Assembly: GCF_004348685.1 (NCBI RefSeq)
Contig: NZ_SMKO01000009.1
Coordinates: 1-64,000, forward strand
From: Nonomuraea deserti
Lineage (GTDB): Bacteria; Actinomycetota; Actinomycetes; Streptosporangiales; Streptosporangiaceae
Direction of reading: 5' to 3'
Length of the DNA stretch: 64,000 bases
Of this stretch, positions 1 to 8,895 are shown piece by piece. The notes beneath the pieces are model-generated. The model was not told where the DNA came from and did no database searches. It worked only from the letters and a program-made list of their open reading frames with translations. Positions within the stretch are counted from its first letter, which is position 1. Each line of letters opens with the position of its first letter. The position numbers and the translations under genes were made by a program.

Positions 1-2
1 GT

Positions 3-1049
3 CGGGTGGGCGGCCTCTGCCTGGGCACGGTCGACTCGTGGCTGCTGTCCAGGCTGGGCGCCGGGCACGTGATCGAGGTCGGCAGCGCCTCGCGTACCCA
101 GCTGCTGGACGTGCGGGCCCGCCGCTGGAGCCCGGACCTGCTGGAGTTGTTCGGGATCCCCGAGGAGACGCTGCCCCGGATCGTGCCCTCCGCCGGGGCG
201 CACGCCGACGCCGCCGCGCTGCACCCGTCCCTGGCCGGCGTGCCGGTCGGCGCGGTGCTCGGCGACTCGCACGCCGCCCTGTTCGCGCACGCGGCGGGCC
301 GCCCGGGACGGGTCAAGGTCACGTACGGCACGGGCTCCTCGGTGATGGGGCTGGCCGACCCGGGAACCGGCGGGGACGAGGGGCTGTGCCTGACCATCGG
401 CTGGCAGGACGAGGCGCCCGCGTACGCGCTGGAGGGCAACATCCTGTCCGCCGGGGCGACGATCACCTGGCTGGCCGGGGTGCTCGGCACGGAGCCGGAG
501 GAGCTGGCGCGGCTGGCGACCCGGGGACGCAGGGGCGCGGTGCACCTCGTGCCGGCGTTCGGCGGACTCGGCGCGCCGTGGTGGGATGACCAGGCGGTGG
601 CGGTCATGACGGGGTTCGGCCTGGGCAGCGGCAGGGAGGACCTCGCGAGGGCGGCGGTCGACTCGATCGCGCTGCAGGTCGGCGATGTCGTGGCGGCCCT
701 GGAGCGGGCGGCGGGCCCGGTGGACGAGCTGCTGGCCGACGGGGGTCCCACCGCCAACGCCGACCTCATGCAGTGGCAGGCCGACGTGACCGGGCGCCCG
801 GTGCGGGTGGCGCGGCGGCCCGAGCTGTCCGCGCTGGGGGCCGCATACCTGGCCGGGGTGGTGTCCGGTGTATGGTCCCGCCGGGAGCTGTCCGGGCTGC
901 CCCGCCACGGCCGGTGCTACACGCCCGGCCTTCCGGTGTGCGAGCGCCGCCGCGCCCTAGCAGAATGGCACTCAGCAGTGGCCCGGGCTCGCCACCGGAC
1001 CAGCAGGAGCGGCGGAGCCGAAGCGGAGGCCAGCGATCGTGGGAGCTGA
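3..1049 (+). CDS. FGGY-family carbohydrate kinase, C-terminal part (5' end outside window)
   Basis: The reading frame is open from the window edge, so the first third or more of the kinase is missing. FGGY kinases phosphorylate a sugar or polyol with ATP in the cytoplasm. Visible family features are the GTGSS phosphate-binding turn near residue 117 of the visible part, the glycerol-kinase-like stretch EGNILSAGATITWL, the FGG-type segment PAFGGLGAPWW and the C-terminal DGGPTANADLMQW motif. The gene overlaps the next one, a SorC-type sugar regulator, by 11 bases, so the two are probably co-transcribed and the regulator may sense the kinase product or its substrate. The substrate cannot be named from this part; the C-terminal half looks closer to glycerol kinase-like members than to xylulokinases. 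Confidence 0.85.
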   Translation, partial: RVGGLCLGTVDSWLLSRLGAGHVIEVGSASRTQLLDVRARRWSPDLLELFGIPEETLPRIVPSAGAHADAAALHPSLAGVPVGAVLGDSHAALFAHAAGRPGRVKVTYGTGSSVMGLADPGTGGDEGLCLTIGWQDEAPAYALEGNILSAGATITWLAGVLGTEPEELARLATRGRRGAVHLVPAFGGLGAPWWDDQAVAVMTGFGLGSGREDLARAAVDSIALQVGDVVAALERAAGPVDELLADGGPTANADLMQWQADVTGRPVRVARRPELSALGAAYLAGVVSGVWSRRELSGLPRHGRCYTPGLPVCERRRALAEWHSAVARARHRTSRSGGAEAEASDRGS

Positions 1050-2061
1050 CAGTCAGTTCGAGAAGAGCCGCGCCGGCGGTGAGCCCGTGAGATACACCGG
1101 GCGCCGGCTCAGCCAGGAGTCCGAGCGCATGCGGCTGCTGGTGCGGGTCGCGCGCCTCTACCACGAGCACGGCGTACGCCAGCCGCAGATCGCCGCCCAG
1201 CTGCGCATCTCGCAGCCGCGGGTGTCCCGGCTGCTCAAGGAGGCCGCGGAGATCGGCATCGTGCGCACGGTCGTCGTGGTGCCCAGCGGCGTGCACGCGC
1301 TGCTGGAGGAGGACCTCGAACGCAAATACGGCGTGGAGCAGATCATCGTGGTGGACGCCGCGGGTGACAACCACGACGTGGTGGCCGCGCTGGGTTCGGC
1401 CGGGGCGACCCACCTCGACGCCACCCTCATCGGCGGCGAGCACCTCGGCATCTCGTCGTGGAGCGCCAGCCTGCTGGCCACGGTCGAGGCGATGCAGCGC
1501 CGTCCGGTGCGGGTGGCCGAGGAGGTCGTGCAGCTCATCGGCGGCGTGGGCAAGGGGTCGGCGCAGGTGCAGGCCACCCGGCTGGCCGCCCACCTGGCCG
1601 ATCTGACGGGCGCCGAACCGGTGTTCCTGCCCGCTCCCGGCCTGGTCGGCACGCCGGAGGCGCGCCAGGCGCTGTCGGAGGACCATGTGGTGCGGCAGGT
1701 CGTCGACGCGTGGTCGCGGCTGACGACCGTGCTGGTCGGCATCGGCAGCCTCGACCCGTCGCCGTTGCTGCGTGACAGCGGCAACGCCATCGACGAGGAG
1801 GAGTTGGAGACGCTGCGCGGTCTGGGCGCGGTGGGCGACGTGTGCCTGCGGTTCTTCGACGCCGAGGGTCGCCTGATCGACTCGCCGCTGGAGCGGCGCA
1901 TCCTGGGCATCCCGGCCACCGACCTGCTGCGGGTGCCCCGGCGCATCGCGATCGCCGGGGGTCGCCGCAAGGCGGCCGCCATCCGCGCGGCGCTCAGGGG
2001 CGGCTGGGTGAACACCCTGATCACGGACGTGGGCGTGGCCGAGCAGCTGCTCAAGGACTGA
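1039..2061 (+). CDS. SorC/DeoR-type sugar-responsive transcriptional regulator
   Basis: This 340-residue protein has a helix-turn-helix at about residues 45-80 (HGVRQPQIAAQLRISQPRVS) followed by a sugar-phosphate-binding domain of the SorC/CggR type (PF04198 family), the usual architecture and length. SorC regulators bind phosphorylated sugars and control nearby catabolic operons. The GTG start at 1039 overlaps the kinase stop; an alternative GTG at 1087 would give a protein shorter by 16 residues, and neither has a strong ribosome binding site. A strong hairpin terminator follows. The next operon begins 300 bases downstream on the same strand and could be a target, but no direct evidence links them. 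Confidence 0.88.
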   Translation: MGADSQFEKSRAGGEPVRYTGRRLSQESERMRLLVRVARLYHEHGVRQPQIAAQLRISQPRVSRLLKEAAEIGIVRTVVVVPSGVHALLEEDLERKYGVEQIIVVDAAGDNHDVVAALGSAGATHLDATLIGGEHLGISSWSASLLATVEAMQRRPVRVAEEVVQLIGGVGKGSAQVQATRLAAHLADLTGAEPVFLPAPGLVGTPEARQALSEDHVVRQVVDAWSRLTTVLVGIGSLDPSPLLRDSGNAIDEEELETLRGLGAVGDVCLRFFDAEGRLIDSPLERRILGIPATDLLRVPRRIAIAGGRRKAAAIRAALRGGWVNTLITDVGVAEQLLKD

Positions 2062-2106
2062 CCCCCCGCTCCCCTGGGCGGATCCCGCCCTGGGGCTCTC
2101 ACGTGC

Positions 2107-2143
2107 GCGAAGGCCGCCGGGCATCTGGCCCGGCGGCCTTCGC
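2107..2143 (+). terminator. Strong hairpin terminator after the SorC regulator
   Basis: A perfect 16-base-pair GC-rich stem (2107-2122 with 2128-2143) closes over a 5-base loop, 45 bases after the regulator stop. No T-run follows, as is common in actinobacteria. It separates the kinase-regulator unit from the pectin operon. Confidence 0.8.
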
Positions 2144-2211
2144 CGTCTGCGCTCCCAGGACGCCGTGACGGGTCTGTTAACTGACTGTTTCATCCGCGTA
2201 CGTAACCACTC

Positions 2212-2240
2212 TTGACAGCCACAACCGTGTCGTTCACGAT
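2212..2240 (+). promoter_or_regulatory. Promoter candidate for the pectate lyase operon
   Basis: A perfect -35 hexamer TTGACA (2212-2217) is followed after 17 bases by CACGAT (2235-2240) as a plausible -10 element. It lies about 120 bases upstream of the pectate lyase start in the only sizeable non-coding gap before a 15-gene block. The -35 and spacing are convincing; the -10 is a weak match. Confidence 0.5.
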
Positions 2241-2243
2241 GTG

Positions 2244-2270
2244 ATGAATCCACTCCATTCATGCCTGAAT
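2244..2270. promoter_or_regulatory. Alternating inverted repeats, operator candidate
   Basis: Directly after the promoter candidate there are three alternating half-sites: ATGAAT (2244-2249), ATTCAT (2257-2262) and TGAAT (2266-2270). The first two form a 6-bp inverted repeat with a 7-base spacer, and ATTCA/TGAAT (2257-2270) form a second perfect inverted repeat with a 4-base spacer. Position just downstream of the -10 suits a repressor site. The regulator is unknown. Confidence 0.4.
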
Positions 2271-2361
2271 AAAAATTCTCAACAAGCGCCAGCGTGGTTC
2301 CGGAGTCGTGCCGAAAGACGGCACAGCCCTGTCTATTCGGGGCGGAAAGAGAGCGTTTCGC

Positions 2362-4689
2362 ATGACCGAGGCCCTTGGCTTCGATCGCCATCAATCACCA
2401 TTCAGCCGCCGGGCTTTCGTGCGAACCGCGGCGTTGGCCCCACCCGCCGTGGCGTGGGCGAGCACATCGAGCGTGGCGGCGAAGCCGAGCCCGAGCCCCA
2501 CCCCCACGGTCGAGGCGAAAGAGCGGGCCAAGGGTGTGCCCGCCTTCCCCGGCGCCGAGGGGGCCGGGATGTACACCACCGGCGGCCGGGGCGGCGCCGT
2601 GTACGAGGTGACCACCCTTGACGACGACGGCCCCGGCTCGTTACGCGAGGCGGTCGCGAAGTCCGACGGGACGATCGTCTTCCGGGTCGCCGGTGACATC
2701 CGCATCAAGGGCGGGCTCGACATCACCGGCTCCAACCTCACCATCGCCGGCCAGACCGCTCCCGGCCACGGCGTCACCATCACCGGCAACGAGACGCAGA
2801 TCAAGGGCGACAACATCATCCTGCGCCACCTGCGCTTCCGCGGCGGCGACGAGCTCGGCACCGCCATCGACACCTTCGGCGCCCGCGGCGTGCGGGACCT
2901 CATCATCGACCACTGCTCGTTCAGCTGGGGCGTGGACGAGTGCTTCTCCGTCTACGGCAACACCAACGTGACCGTCCAGTGGTGCATCATCTCCGAGGGC
3001 CTGGTGAACTCGGTGCACCCCAAGGGCCGCCACGGCATGGGCGGCCTGTGGGGCGGCGACACCATCACCTACCACCACAACCTGCTCGTCCACGAGAACG
3101 GCCGCAACCCGCGCTTCAGCTTCACCGAAGGCATGAGCCTGGTCGTGGACCACCGCAACAACGTGATCTACAACCCCGGCATCACGTCCTGCTACGGCGG
3201 CGAGTGGTCCAACGGCATCAACATCGTCGGCAACTACTACAAGCCCGGCCCGAACACGCGGCCCCCGATCGCCAGGACCATCGTGGCGCCCGGCCGGTTC
3301 GGCCAGTGGCACGTCAGCGGCAACACGGTCGAGGGCCACGACGACATCACGGCCGACAACACGCTCGGCATCACCTTTCCGGCCGGCGGCATCACGCTGC
3401 TGCCCAGGCCGGTGGAGTTCGAGAACGGGATCACGGAGCAGACCCCGGCGCAGGCGTACGCCACGGTCCTGGAGCAGGCCGGAGCCACCCTGCCGCGGCG
3501 GGACGCCGTCGACGCCCGGGTGGTCAACGAGGCGCGCACCGGCACGGGGCGGCACATCAACTCGCAGAAGGACGTGGGCGGCCGGCTGCCGCTGCCGTCC
3601 GAGGTGCCCGCTCCCGCCGACAGCGATCACGACGGCATGCCGGACGACTGGGAGACCGCGCAGGGGCTGGACCCGCAGAACGCCGACGACGCCAAGACGG
3701 TGGACGGCAGCGGGTACACGAACCTGGAGCGCTACCTGAACTCCATCCAGCGGGCCGGGGCCCGCAACCCCCAGGTGGCGATCCTCTCCCCCAAGGCCGA
3801 CCAGGTGTTCGCGGCCGCCCAGGACAAGCAGTCCATCGTGGTCGAGGCCGACGCCAAGGCCCTGGACGGCGCGTCCATCGCCACGGTCGAGTTCTTCCAC
3901 GGCGACAAGAAGATCGGCGAGGCCACCGCGGCGCCGTACCAGGTGACCTGGGCGGACGCGGCCGACGGCACCTACTGCCTGACGGCCCGCGCGACCGACA
4001 GCACGGGGTCGGCGACCACCTCGTCGCTGGTGCCGATCCACGTCACCCGCACCAGGACGCACAAGCCGTGGAAGGCGCAGGACATCGGCGAGGTGCCCAT
4101 CCCCGGGAGCACGGCGCTGAAGGACGGCGTGCTCACGCTGAAGGGATCAGGGAAGATCGCCGGCTGGAAGGACTCCTTCCACTTCGCCCACCAGGCGGTC
4201 GGGTTCACCAAGCGGGGGCAGGTCGTCGAGATCACCGCGCGGCTGGACAACATCAGCACCGGTCACATCGACGCCGTGGCGGGCGTCATGGTGCGCCAGG
4301 ACCTCGCGCCGAACTCGCCGTTCATGATGGCCGGCATCGGTTACTCCGCGAGCGGCGACGACGGCGCCGGCCTGCGCGCCAAGGCCATCAGGGTCGCCTC
4401 GAACGGCAAGGAGCCCAGCGTCGGCCTCTGGCCGTACGACGGCGAGGATCCGCTGAGCGTGAAGCCGTACTGGCTGCGCCTGGTCTGCCGGAGCCTGCCG
4501 ACCGGTGACAACGAGTTCGAGGCCTTCCTCTCCGACAACTCGCTGAACTGGGACCGCATCGGCTACGAGCGCATCGCGATGCGCAGCGGCCGGTTCTACA
4601 TCGGCCTCGCGGTCGACGGGAACCAGGAGGCGATCGCCGTCCGCAACTACACCACGGCGCAGTTCAGCCTCGTGAAGATCAATGGCTGA
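2362..4689 (+). CDS. Tat-exported pectate lyase with Ca-binding linker, Ig-like and C-terminal beta-sandwich domains
   Basis: The enzyme cleaves de-esterified homogalacturonan by beta-elimination outside the cell. The ATG at 2362 is chosen because GGAAAGAGAG lies just upstream and because the protein then begins with a twin-arginine signal (SRRAFV, residues 15-20) and hydrophobic stretch. Residues about 55-400 form a right-handed beta-helix with the PL1-like calcium/catalytic signatures IDHCSFSWGVDE and HENGRNPRF. A TSP3-like Asp-rich motif (DSDHDGMPDDW, about residue 421) links to an Ig-like domain (about 475-560). A final domain of about 200 residues resembles carbohydrate-binding beta-sandwiches (DUF1349-like), an inference. 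At 775 residues it is about twice a single-domain lyase. It is the first gene of the long operon. Confidence 0.88.
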   Translation: MTEALGFDRHQSPFSRRAFVRTAALAPPAVAWASTSSVAAKPSPSPTPTVEAKERAKGVPAFPGAEGAGMYTTGGRGGAVYEVTTLDDDGPGSLREAVAKSDGTIVFRVAGDIRIKGGLDITGSNLTIAGQTAPGHGVTITGNETQIKGDNIILRHLRFRGGDELGTAIDTFGARGVRDLIIDHCSFSWGVDECFSVYGNTNVTVQWCIISEGLVNSVHPKGRHGMGGLWGGDTITYHHNLLVHENGRNPRFSFTEGMSLVVDHRNNVIYNPGITSCYGGEWSNGINIVGNYYKPGPNTRPPIARTIVAPGRFGQWHVSGNTVEGHDDITADNTLGITFPAGGITLLPRPVEFENGITEQTPAQAYATVLEQAGATLPRRDAVDARVVNEARTGTGRHINSQKDVGGRLPLPSEVPAPADSDHDGMPDDWETAQGLDPQNADDAKTVDGSGYTNLERYLNSIQRAGARNPQVAILSPKADQVFAAAQDKQSIVVEADAKALDGASIATVEFFHGDKKIGEATAAPYQVTWADAADGTYCLTARATDSTGSATTSSLVPIHVTRTRTHKPWKAQDIGEVPIPGSTALKDGVLTLKGSGKIAGWKDSFHFAHQAVGFTKRGQVVEITARLDNISTGHIDAVAGVMVRQDLAPNSPFMMAGIGYSASGDDGAGLRAKAIRVASNGKEPSVGLWPYDGEDPLSVKPYWLRLVCRSLPTGDNEFEAFLSDNSLNWDRIGYERIAMRSGRFYIGLAVDGNQEAIAVRNYTTAQFSLVKING

Positions 4690-4707
4690 CAAGACAGGAG
4701 CATGCTC

Positions 4708-6693
4708 ATGACACCACAACCGTTGACGAGGAGGGGTCTGCTCGCCGGCGGAGGCTTCCTGCTGCTGGCGTCCGCCAGTGGATGCGGCTTCTTCGACACC
4801 AGCCCCGACACGGGGGGCAAGGTCGCGCAGGCGGTCGATTCGTCGGCCAAGGAGGCCCCCGCGCTGGCCGAGCTGGTCAAGAACGGCAAGCTGCCGCCGC
4901 TCGCCGAGCGCCTGCCGAAGAACCCCCTGGTGGTCAAGCCGCTGAAGGAGCCCGGCAACTACGGCGGCACGTGGAATTCGGCCATGGTGGGCGAGGACGA
5001 CTGGGACTGGCTGATCTACACCCTCGCCTACGAGCCCCTCGTCCGGCTCAGGCCCGGCACCAACGGCCAGAAGGGCCCGGGCGACATCATCCCCAACGTG
5101 GTCGAGTTCGAGGTCAAGGGCGACGGCCGGGAGTACGTCTTCCGGCTGCGCGACGGCCTGAAGTGGTCCGACGGGCAGCCCTGCACGGCCGACGACCTGC
5201 TGTTCGCCTTCGAGGACGTGACCGTCTACAAAGGCCTGCACACGACCGGCGTCTACGACCTCTTCCTGGAGAACGGCACCACGGACCAGCTGGTCAAGGT
5301 GGAGAAGGTGGACGAGCGGACGGTCCGCTACGTCTACAAGGAGCCGAAGGCGGGCCTGCTGTTCCAGATCGCGGTCGCCACGTTCGAGCGTGGCGGAGCC
5401 ACCGGTCTCCTGCTGCCCAAGCACTACCTCAAGCAGTTCCACAAGAAGTACAACCCGGACGCCGACAAGCTCGCCAAGGACCAGCAGTTCGAGGACTGGA
5501 CCCAGTTGTTCATGCAGAAGAACGACTGGGCGCACAACGCCGACATCCCCACGCTGCACCCGTGGAAGATCACCACCGCGATCGGTGACGGCACGGCGGT
5601 GGTGGCCGAGCGGAACCCGTACTACTGGAAGGTCGACGACCAGGGGCGCCAGCTTCCCTACATCGACCGGTTCAGGTCGGATCTCCTCGGCGACGTCGAG
5701 GTGGAGCTGCTGAAGATCATGAACGGCGAGATCCACATGCAGCTCCGCAACTTCAACACGCCGGAGAACAAGCCGCTGGTCGCGCAGAACGCAGGGAAGG
5801 GCAAGTACCGGCTGTTCAACGTGCCGAGCCGGCTGAGCAACACGATGATCATCCAGTTCAACCAGACGATCGGCGACGACGACCTGCGCGAGTTGTTCCA
5901 GAAGAAGGACTTCCGGATCGGGCTGTCGTACGCGATCAACCGCAAGGAGATCATCGACGGCGTGTACGCGGGGCAGGGCGAGCCCTGGCAGGCCGCGCCG
6001 TCCAAGAACAACGCCGTCTACGACGCGGAGTTCGCCAAGCAGTACACCGAGTACGACGTCGCCAAGGCGGGCGAGTACCTGGACAAGGCCGGGCTGACGA
6101 AGAAGGACGCCGGCGGCAGGCGGCTGGGCCCCGACGGCAAGCCGCTGATCATCACCGTCATGACCAGCGCGGAGTTCCCGCACCACGTCCAGGCGCTGGA
6201 GTTCGTCAAGAAGCACTGGGAGGCGGTCGGGATCAGCCTGCGCGTCGATCCGGTCTCGGACACGCTGTTCACCGAGCGCACGATGGGCAACAACCCGCAG
6301 GCGTCCACGTTCACGTGCAGCGACTTCGACGTGATCACCGGCACCGGCGGCAGCCACTACTACGTGCCGAGCAACTCGGGCAGCGCCCGCTACGCCATCC
6401 GCTGGGCCCTGTGGTACGGCAGCAAGGGCAAGAACGGTGACGAGCCGCCGGCGGAGGTGCGCAAGCAACTCGACGCGTTCACCGCGATGCGCACCGAGCC
6501 GGACGTCAACAAGGCGCTGGAGCACGCCAAGGAGGTCGTGCGGATCTCCAAGGACCAGTTCTACGCGATCGGCATCAGCTCGCACCCCGACGAGTACGGC
6601 ATCGTCTCCAACGATGTCAAGAACGTGCCCGACTCCATGTCCGTCTGTCCCGTGAACCCCGGGCCGACCCAGCCCGAGCAGTACTCCTTCTGA
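4708..6693 (+). CDS. ABC transporter substrate-binding lipoprotein, family 5 (peptide/oligosaccharide type)
   Basis: This is the extracellular receptor of a Dpp/Opp-type importer. The N-terminus has a twin-arginine motif (TRRGLL) and a lipobox ASGC, so the mature protein should be lipid-anchored. The start at 4708 is preferred over the ATG at 4702, because AGGAG (4696-4700) would leave only one base before 4702 but seven before 4708. Family signatures include YVFRLRDGLKWSDGQPCTADD. At about 660 residues it is larger than typical peptide receptors, like the members that bind oligosaccharides. Its place behind a pectate lyase, ahead of two permeases and two ATPases, suggests uptake of pectin oligosaccharides rather than peptides. 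That specificity is inferred. Confidence 0.9.
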   Translation: MTPQPLTRRGLLAGGGFLLLASASGCGFFDTSPDTGGKVAQAVDSSAKEAPALAELVKNGKLPPLAERLPKNPLVVKPLKEPGNYGGTWNSAMVGEDDWDWLIYTLAYEPLVRLRPGTNGQKGPGDIIPNVVEFEVKGDGREYVFRLRDGLKWSDGQPCTADDLLFAFEDVTVYKGLHTTGVYDLFLENGTTDQLVKVEKVDERTVRYVYKEPKAGLLFQIAVATFERGGATGLLLPKHYLKQFHKKYNPDADKLAKDQQFEDWTQLFMQKNDWAHNADIPTLHPWKITTAIGDGTAVVAERNPYYWKVDDQGRQLPYIDRFRSDLLGDVEVELLKIMNGEIHMQLRNFNTPENKPLVAQNAGKGKYRLFNVPSRLSNTMIIQFNQTIGDDDLRELFQKKDFRIGLSYAINRKEIIDGVYAGQGEPWQAAPSKNNAVYDAEFAKQYTEYDVAKAGEYLDKAGLTKKDAGGRRLGPDGKPLIITVMTSAEFPHHVQALEFVKKHWEAVGISLRVDPVSDTLFTERTMGNNPQASTFTCSDFDVITGTGGSHYYVPSNSGSARYAIRWALWYGSKGKNGDEPPAEVRKQLDAFTAMRTEPDVNKALEHAKEVVRISKDQFYAIGISSHPDEYGIVSNDVKNVPDSMSVCPVNPGPTQPEQYSF

Positions 6694-6702
6694 GGCGCCG
6701 GC

Positions 6703-7701
6703 ATGCTGGGTTATTTCGGCCGCCGCCTGCTGTACGTGGTGGTGACGCTGTGGGCGATCTCGATCGCCGCCTTCGTCATCATCAACCTGCCGCCGGGCGA
6801 CTATGTCTCGACGCTGATCGCGAACGCGCAGGCGGGCGGCGAGGGCCTCACTCCGGCGGAGATCGTGAACCTCAGGCTGCGCTACGGCCTGGACGATCCG
6901 ATCTTCGTCCAGTACTGGCGCTGGATCACCGCCATCCTCCTCCACGGCGACTTCGGTCAATCGTTTGCCTGGAATCAGCCGGTCGCCACGCTCATCGGCG
7001 AGCGGGTGGCGCTCTCGGCGATCCTGTCGATCAGCTCCCTGCTCATGGTCTGGGCGATCGCGTTCCCCATCGGGATCTACAGCGCGGTCAAGCAGTACTC
7101 CTGGGGTGACTACGGATTCTCCTTCCTCGGCTTCATCGGGATGGCGGTCCCCGAGTTCATGCTGGCGCTGGTCCTCATGTACATCGGGTTCCGCTTCTTC
7201 GGGGCGAGCGTGGGCGGCCTGTTCTCACCGGAGTTCCAGGACGCGGCCTGGAACCTGGGCAAGGTCCTGGACCTGATGGGACACCTGTGGGTGCCGATCC
7301 TGGTCATCGGGGTGTCCGGCACGGCCGGCATGATCCGGGTGACCAGGGCGAACCTGCTCGACGAGCTCTACCGGCCCTACGTGCACACGGCCAGGGCCAA
7401 GGGGCTGCCGGAGTGGAAGCTGCTGCTGAAGTACCCGGTGCGGATGTCGCTCAGCCCGTTCTTCAGCACGGTGGGCTGGCTGCTCCCGGGGCTGATCGGC
7501 GGGGAGACCATCGTGTCGGTCGTCATGAGCCTGCCGACAGGGGGCCCGCTGCTGCTCAGCGGGGTCATGAGCCAGGACATGTACCTGGTCGGCAGCTTCA
7601 TCATGATCCTCAGCACGCTGACCGTGGTCGGCACCGTGGTGAGCGACCTGGCGCTGGCGTGGTGGGACCCGCGAATTCGCAAACGGTACAAGAGAGAGTA
7701 G
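6703..7701 (+). CDS. ABC transporter permease, DppB/OppB type
   Basis: A 332-residue inner-membrane permease with an N-terminal helix (LLYVVVTLWAISIAAFVIINL), an extracytoplasmic loop, and about five further helices. The cytoplasmic ATPase-coupling segment typical of the family follows (RANLLDELYRPYVHTARAKG, about residues 211-230). It pairs with the DppC-like permease seven bases downstream to form the membrane channel for the family-5 receptor just upstream. Start and length are standard. Confidence 0.92.
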   Translation: MLGYFGRRLLYVVVTLWAISIAAFVIINLPPGDYVSTLIANAQAGGEGLTPAEIVNLRLRYGLDDPIFVQYWRWITAILLHGDFGQSFAWNQPVATLIGERVALSAILSISSLLMVWAIAFPIGIYSAVKQYSWGDYGFSFLGFIGMAVPEFMLALVLMYIGFRFFGASVGGLFSPEFQDAAWNLGKVLDLMGHLWVPILVIGVSGTAGMIRVTRANLLDELYRPYVHTARAKGLPEWKLLLKYPVRMSLSPFFSTVGWLLPGLIGGETIVSVVMSLPTGGPLLLSGVMSQDMYLVGSFIMILSTLTVVGTVVSDLALAWWDPRIRKRYKRE

Positions 7702-7707
7702 CGCCAC

Positions 7708-8889
7708 ATGTTCCTCAGGCGACCGACCAAGGAAGTAGGGACGCTGCCGCAGTGGCGGCTGATGTGGCGGCAGTTCCGCCGGCACCGGCTCGCGATGGCC
7801 GGCGCGGCGATCCTGATCCCGGTGTACTTCGTGGCGATCTTCGCGGAGTTCTTCGCGCCGATGTCCAGCTCGACGGCGAACACGTCGATGACGTACGCGC
7901 CGCCGCAGGTGGTGCGGTATTCGGGTGAGCACGGCCTGCACGTCTACGGGTACACGACCGAACGCGACGCGACGACGTACGCGCAGACCTACACCGAGGA
8001 TCCCACCCAGGTGATCGAGGTGGGGCTGTTCGTGCACGGCGACGAGTACAAGCTGCTCGGCCTGATCCCGTCCGACATCCACCTGATCGGCCCCGTGACC
8101 AAGGGCGAGCAGTTCTTCCTGCTGGGCTCCGACGAGAACGGCCGGGACCTGCTGTCCAGGCTCATCCACGGCGCCCGGGTGTCGTTGTCGATCGGGCTGG
8201 TCGGGGTCGCCGCCAGCTTCTTACTCGGCATGCTTATAGGCGGCATTTCCGGATATTTCGGAGGCGGCGTCGACAACGTCGTGCAGCGGGTCATCGAGTT
8301 CCTGATGGCGATCCCGACGCTGCCCCTGTGGATGGCGTTGTCGGCCGCGCTCCCCACGGACTGGGGGCCGCTGACCCGATATTTCGCCATCACGGTGCTG
8401 CTGTCGCTGATCGGGTGGACCGGGCTGGCCAGAGACGTGCGCGGGCGTTTCCTGTCGCTGCGCGAGGAGGACTTCGTCACGGCCGCCCGGCTGGACGGCG
8501 TCGGCCGGCTGTCGATCATCTTCCGGCACATGATCCCGTCGTTCGCCAGCCACATCATCGCCTCGCTGTCGCTGGCCATCCCGGCCATGATCCTTGGCGA
8601 GACCAGCCTGAGCTTCCTCGGCCTGGGGCTGCAGGCGCCGGCGGTGAGCTGGGGCGTGCTGCTGGAGGGCGCGCAGAACGTGCGCGTCGTCGCGAACGCG
8701 CCGTGGCTGCTGGCGCCGGGCGTCGCGGTGGTGGTCGTCGTGGTCGCCATGAACTTCTTCGGCGACGGCCTGAGAGACGCGGCCGACCCGTACGGCTCGG
8801 CGGGCCGGGCCCGGAGGAAGAAACCCTTCTGGCGTGGCCGCGCGGGGCGGCGAGCGAGCGCGACCATCAACACGGCGACAGGAAGGTGA
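7708..8889 (+). CDS. ABC transporter permease, DppC/OppC type
   Basis: A 393-residue permease, partner of the preceding gene. It starts with the usual cytoplasmic N-terminus and one helix (about residues 30-50). A periplasmic-side region of some 100 residues follows, longer than in peptide permeases and seen in oligosaccharide-type members. The core of about five helices carries the coupling motif LREEDFVTAARLDGV. The LGSDENGRDLLSRLIHGARVS block is the DppC family signature. A basic tail follows the last helix. GAGAG lies upstream of the ATG. Confidence 0.92.
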   Translation: MFLRRPTKEVGTLPQWRLMWRQFRRHRLAMAGAAILIPVYFVAIFAEFFAPMSSSTANTSMTYAPPQVVRYSGEHGLHVYGYTTERDATTYAQTYTEDPTQVIEVGLFVHGDEYKLLGLIPSDIHLIGPVTKGEQFFLLGSDENGRDLLSRLIHGARVSLSIGLVGVAASFLLGMLIGGISGYFGGGVDNVVQRVIEFLMAIPTLPLWMALSAALPTDWGPLTRYFAITVLLSLIGWTGLARDVRGRFLSLREEDFVTAARLDGVGRLSIIFRHMIPSFASHIIASLSLAIPAMILGETSLSFLGLGLQAPAVSWGVLLEGAQNVRVVANAPWLLAPGVAVVVVVVAMNFFGDGLRDAADPYGSAGRARRKKPFWRGRAGRRASATINTATGR

Positions 8890-8895
8890 GCAGGC

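Noticed and set aside
4702..4710. ATG at 4702 as the start of the family-5 receptor
   Set aside because: It would sit one base after AGGAG; the in-frame ATG at 4708 has proper spacing and leads directly into the Tat motif.
4147..6960. A 937-codon minus-strand frame opposite the substrate-binding protein
   Set aside because: It has low-complexity composition with no motifs and lies antisense to a clear ABC receptor; this is a GC-bias artefact.
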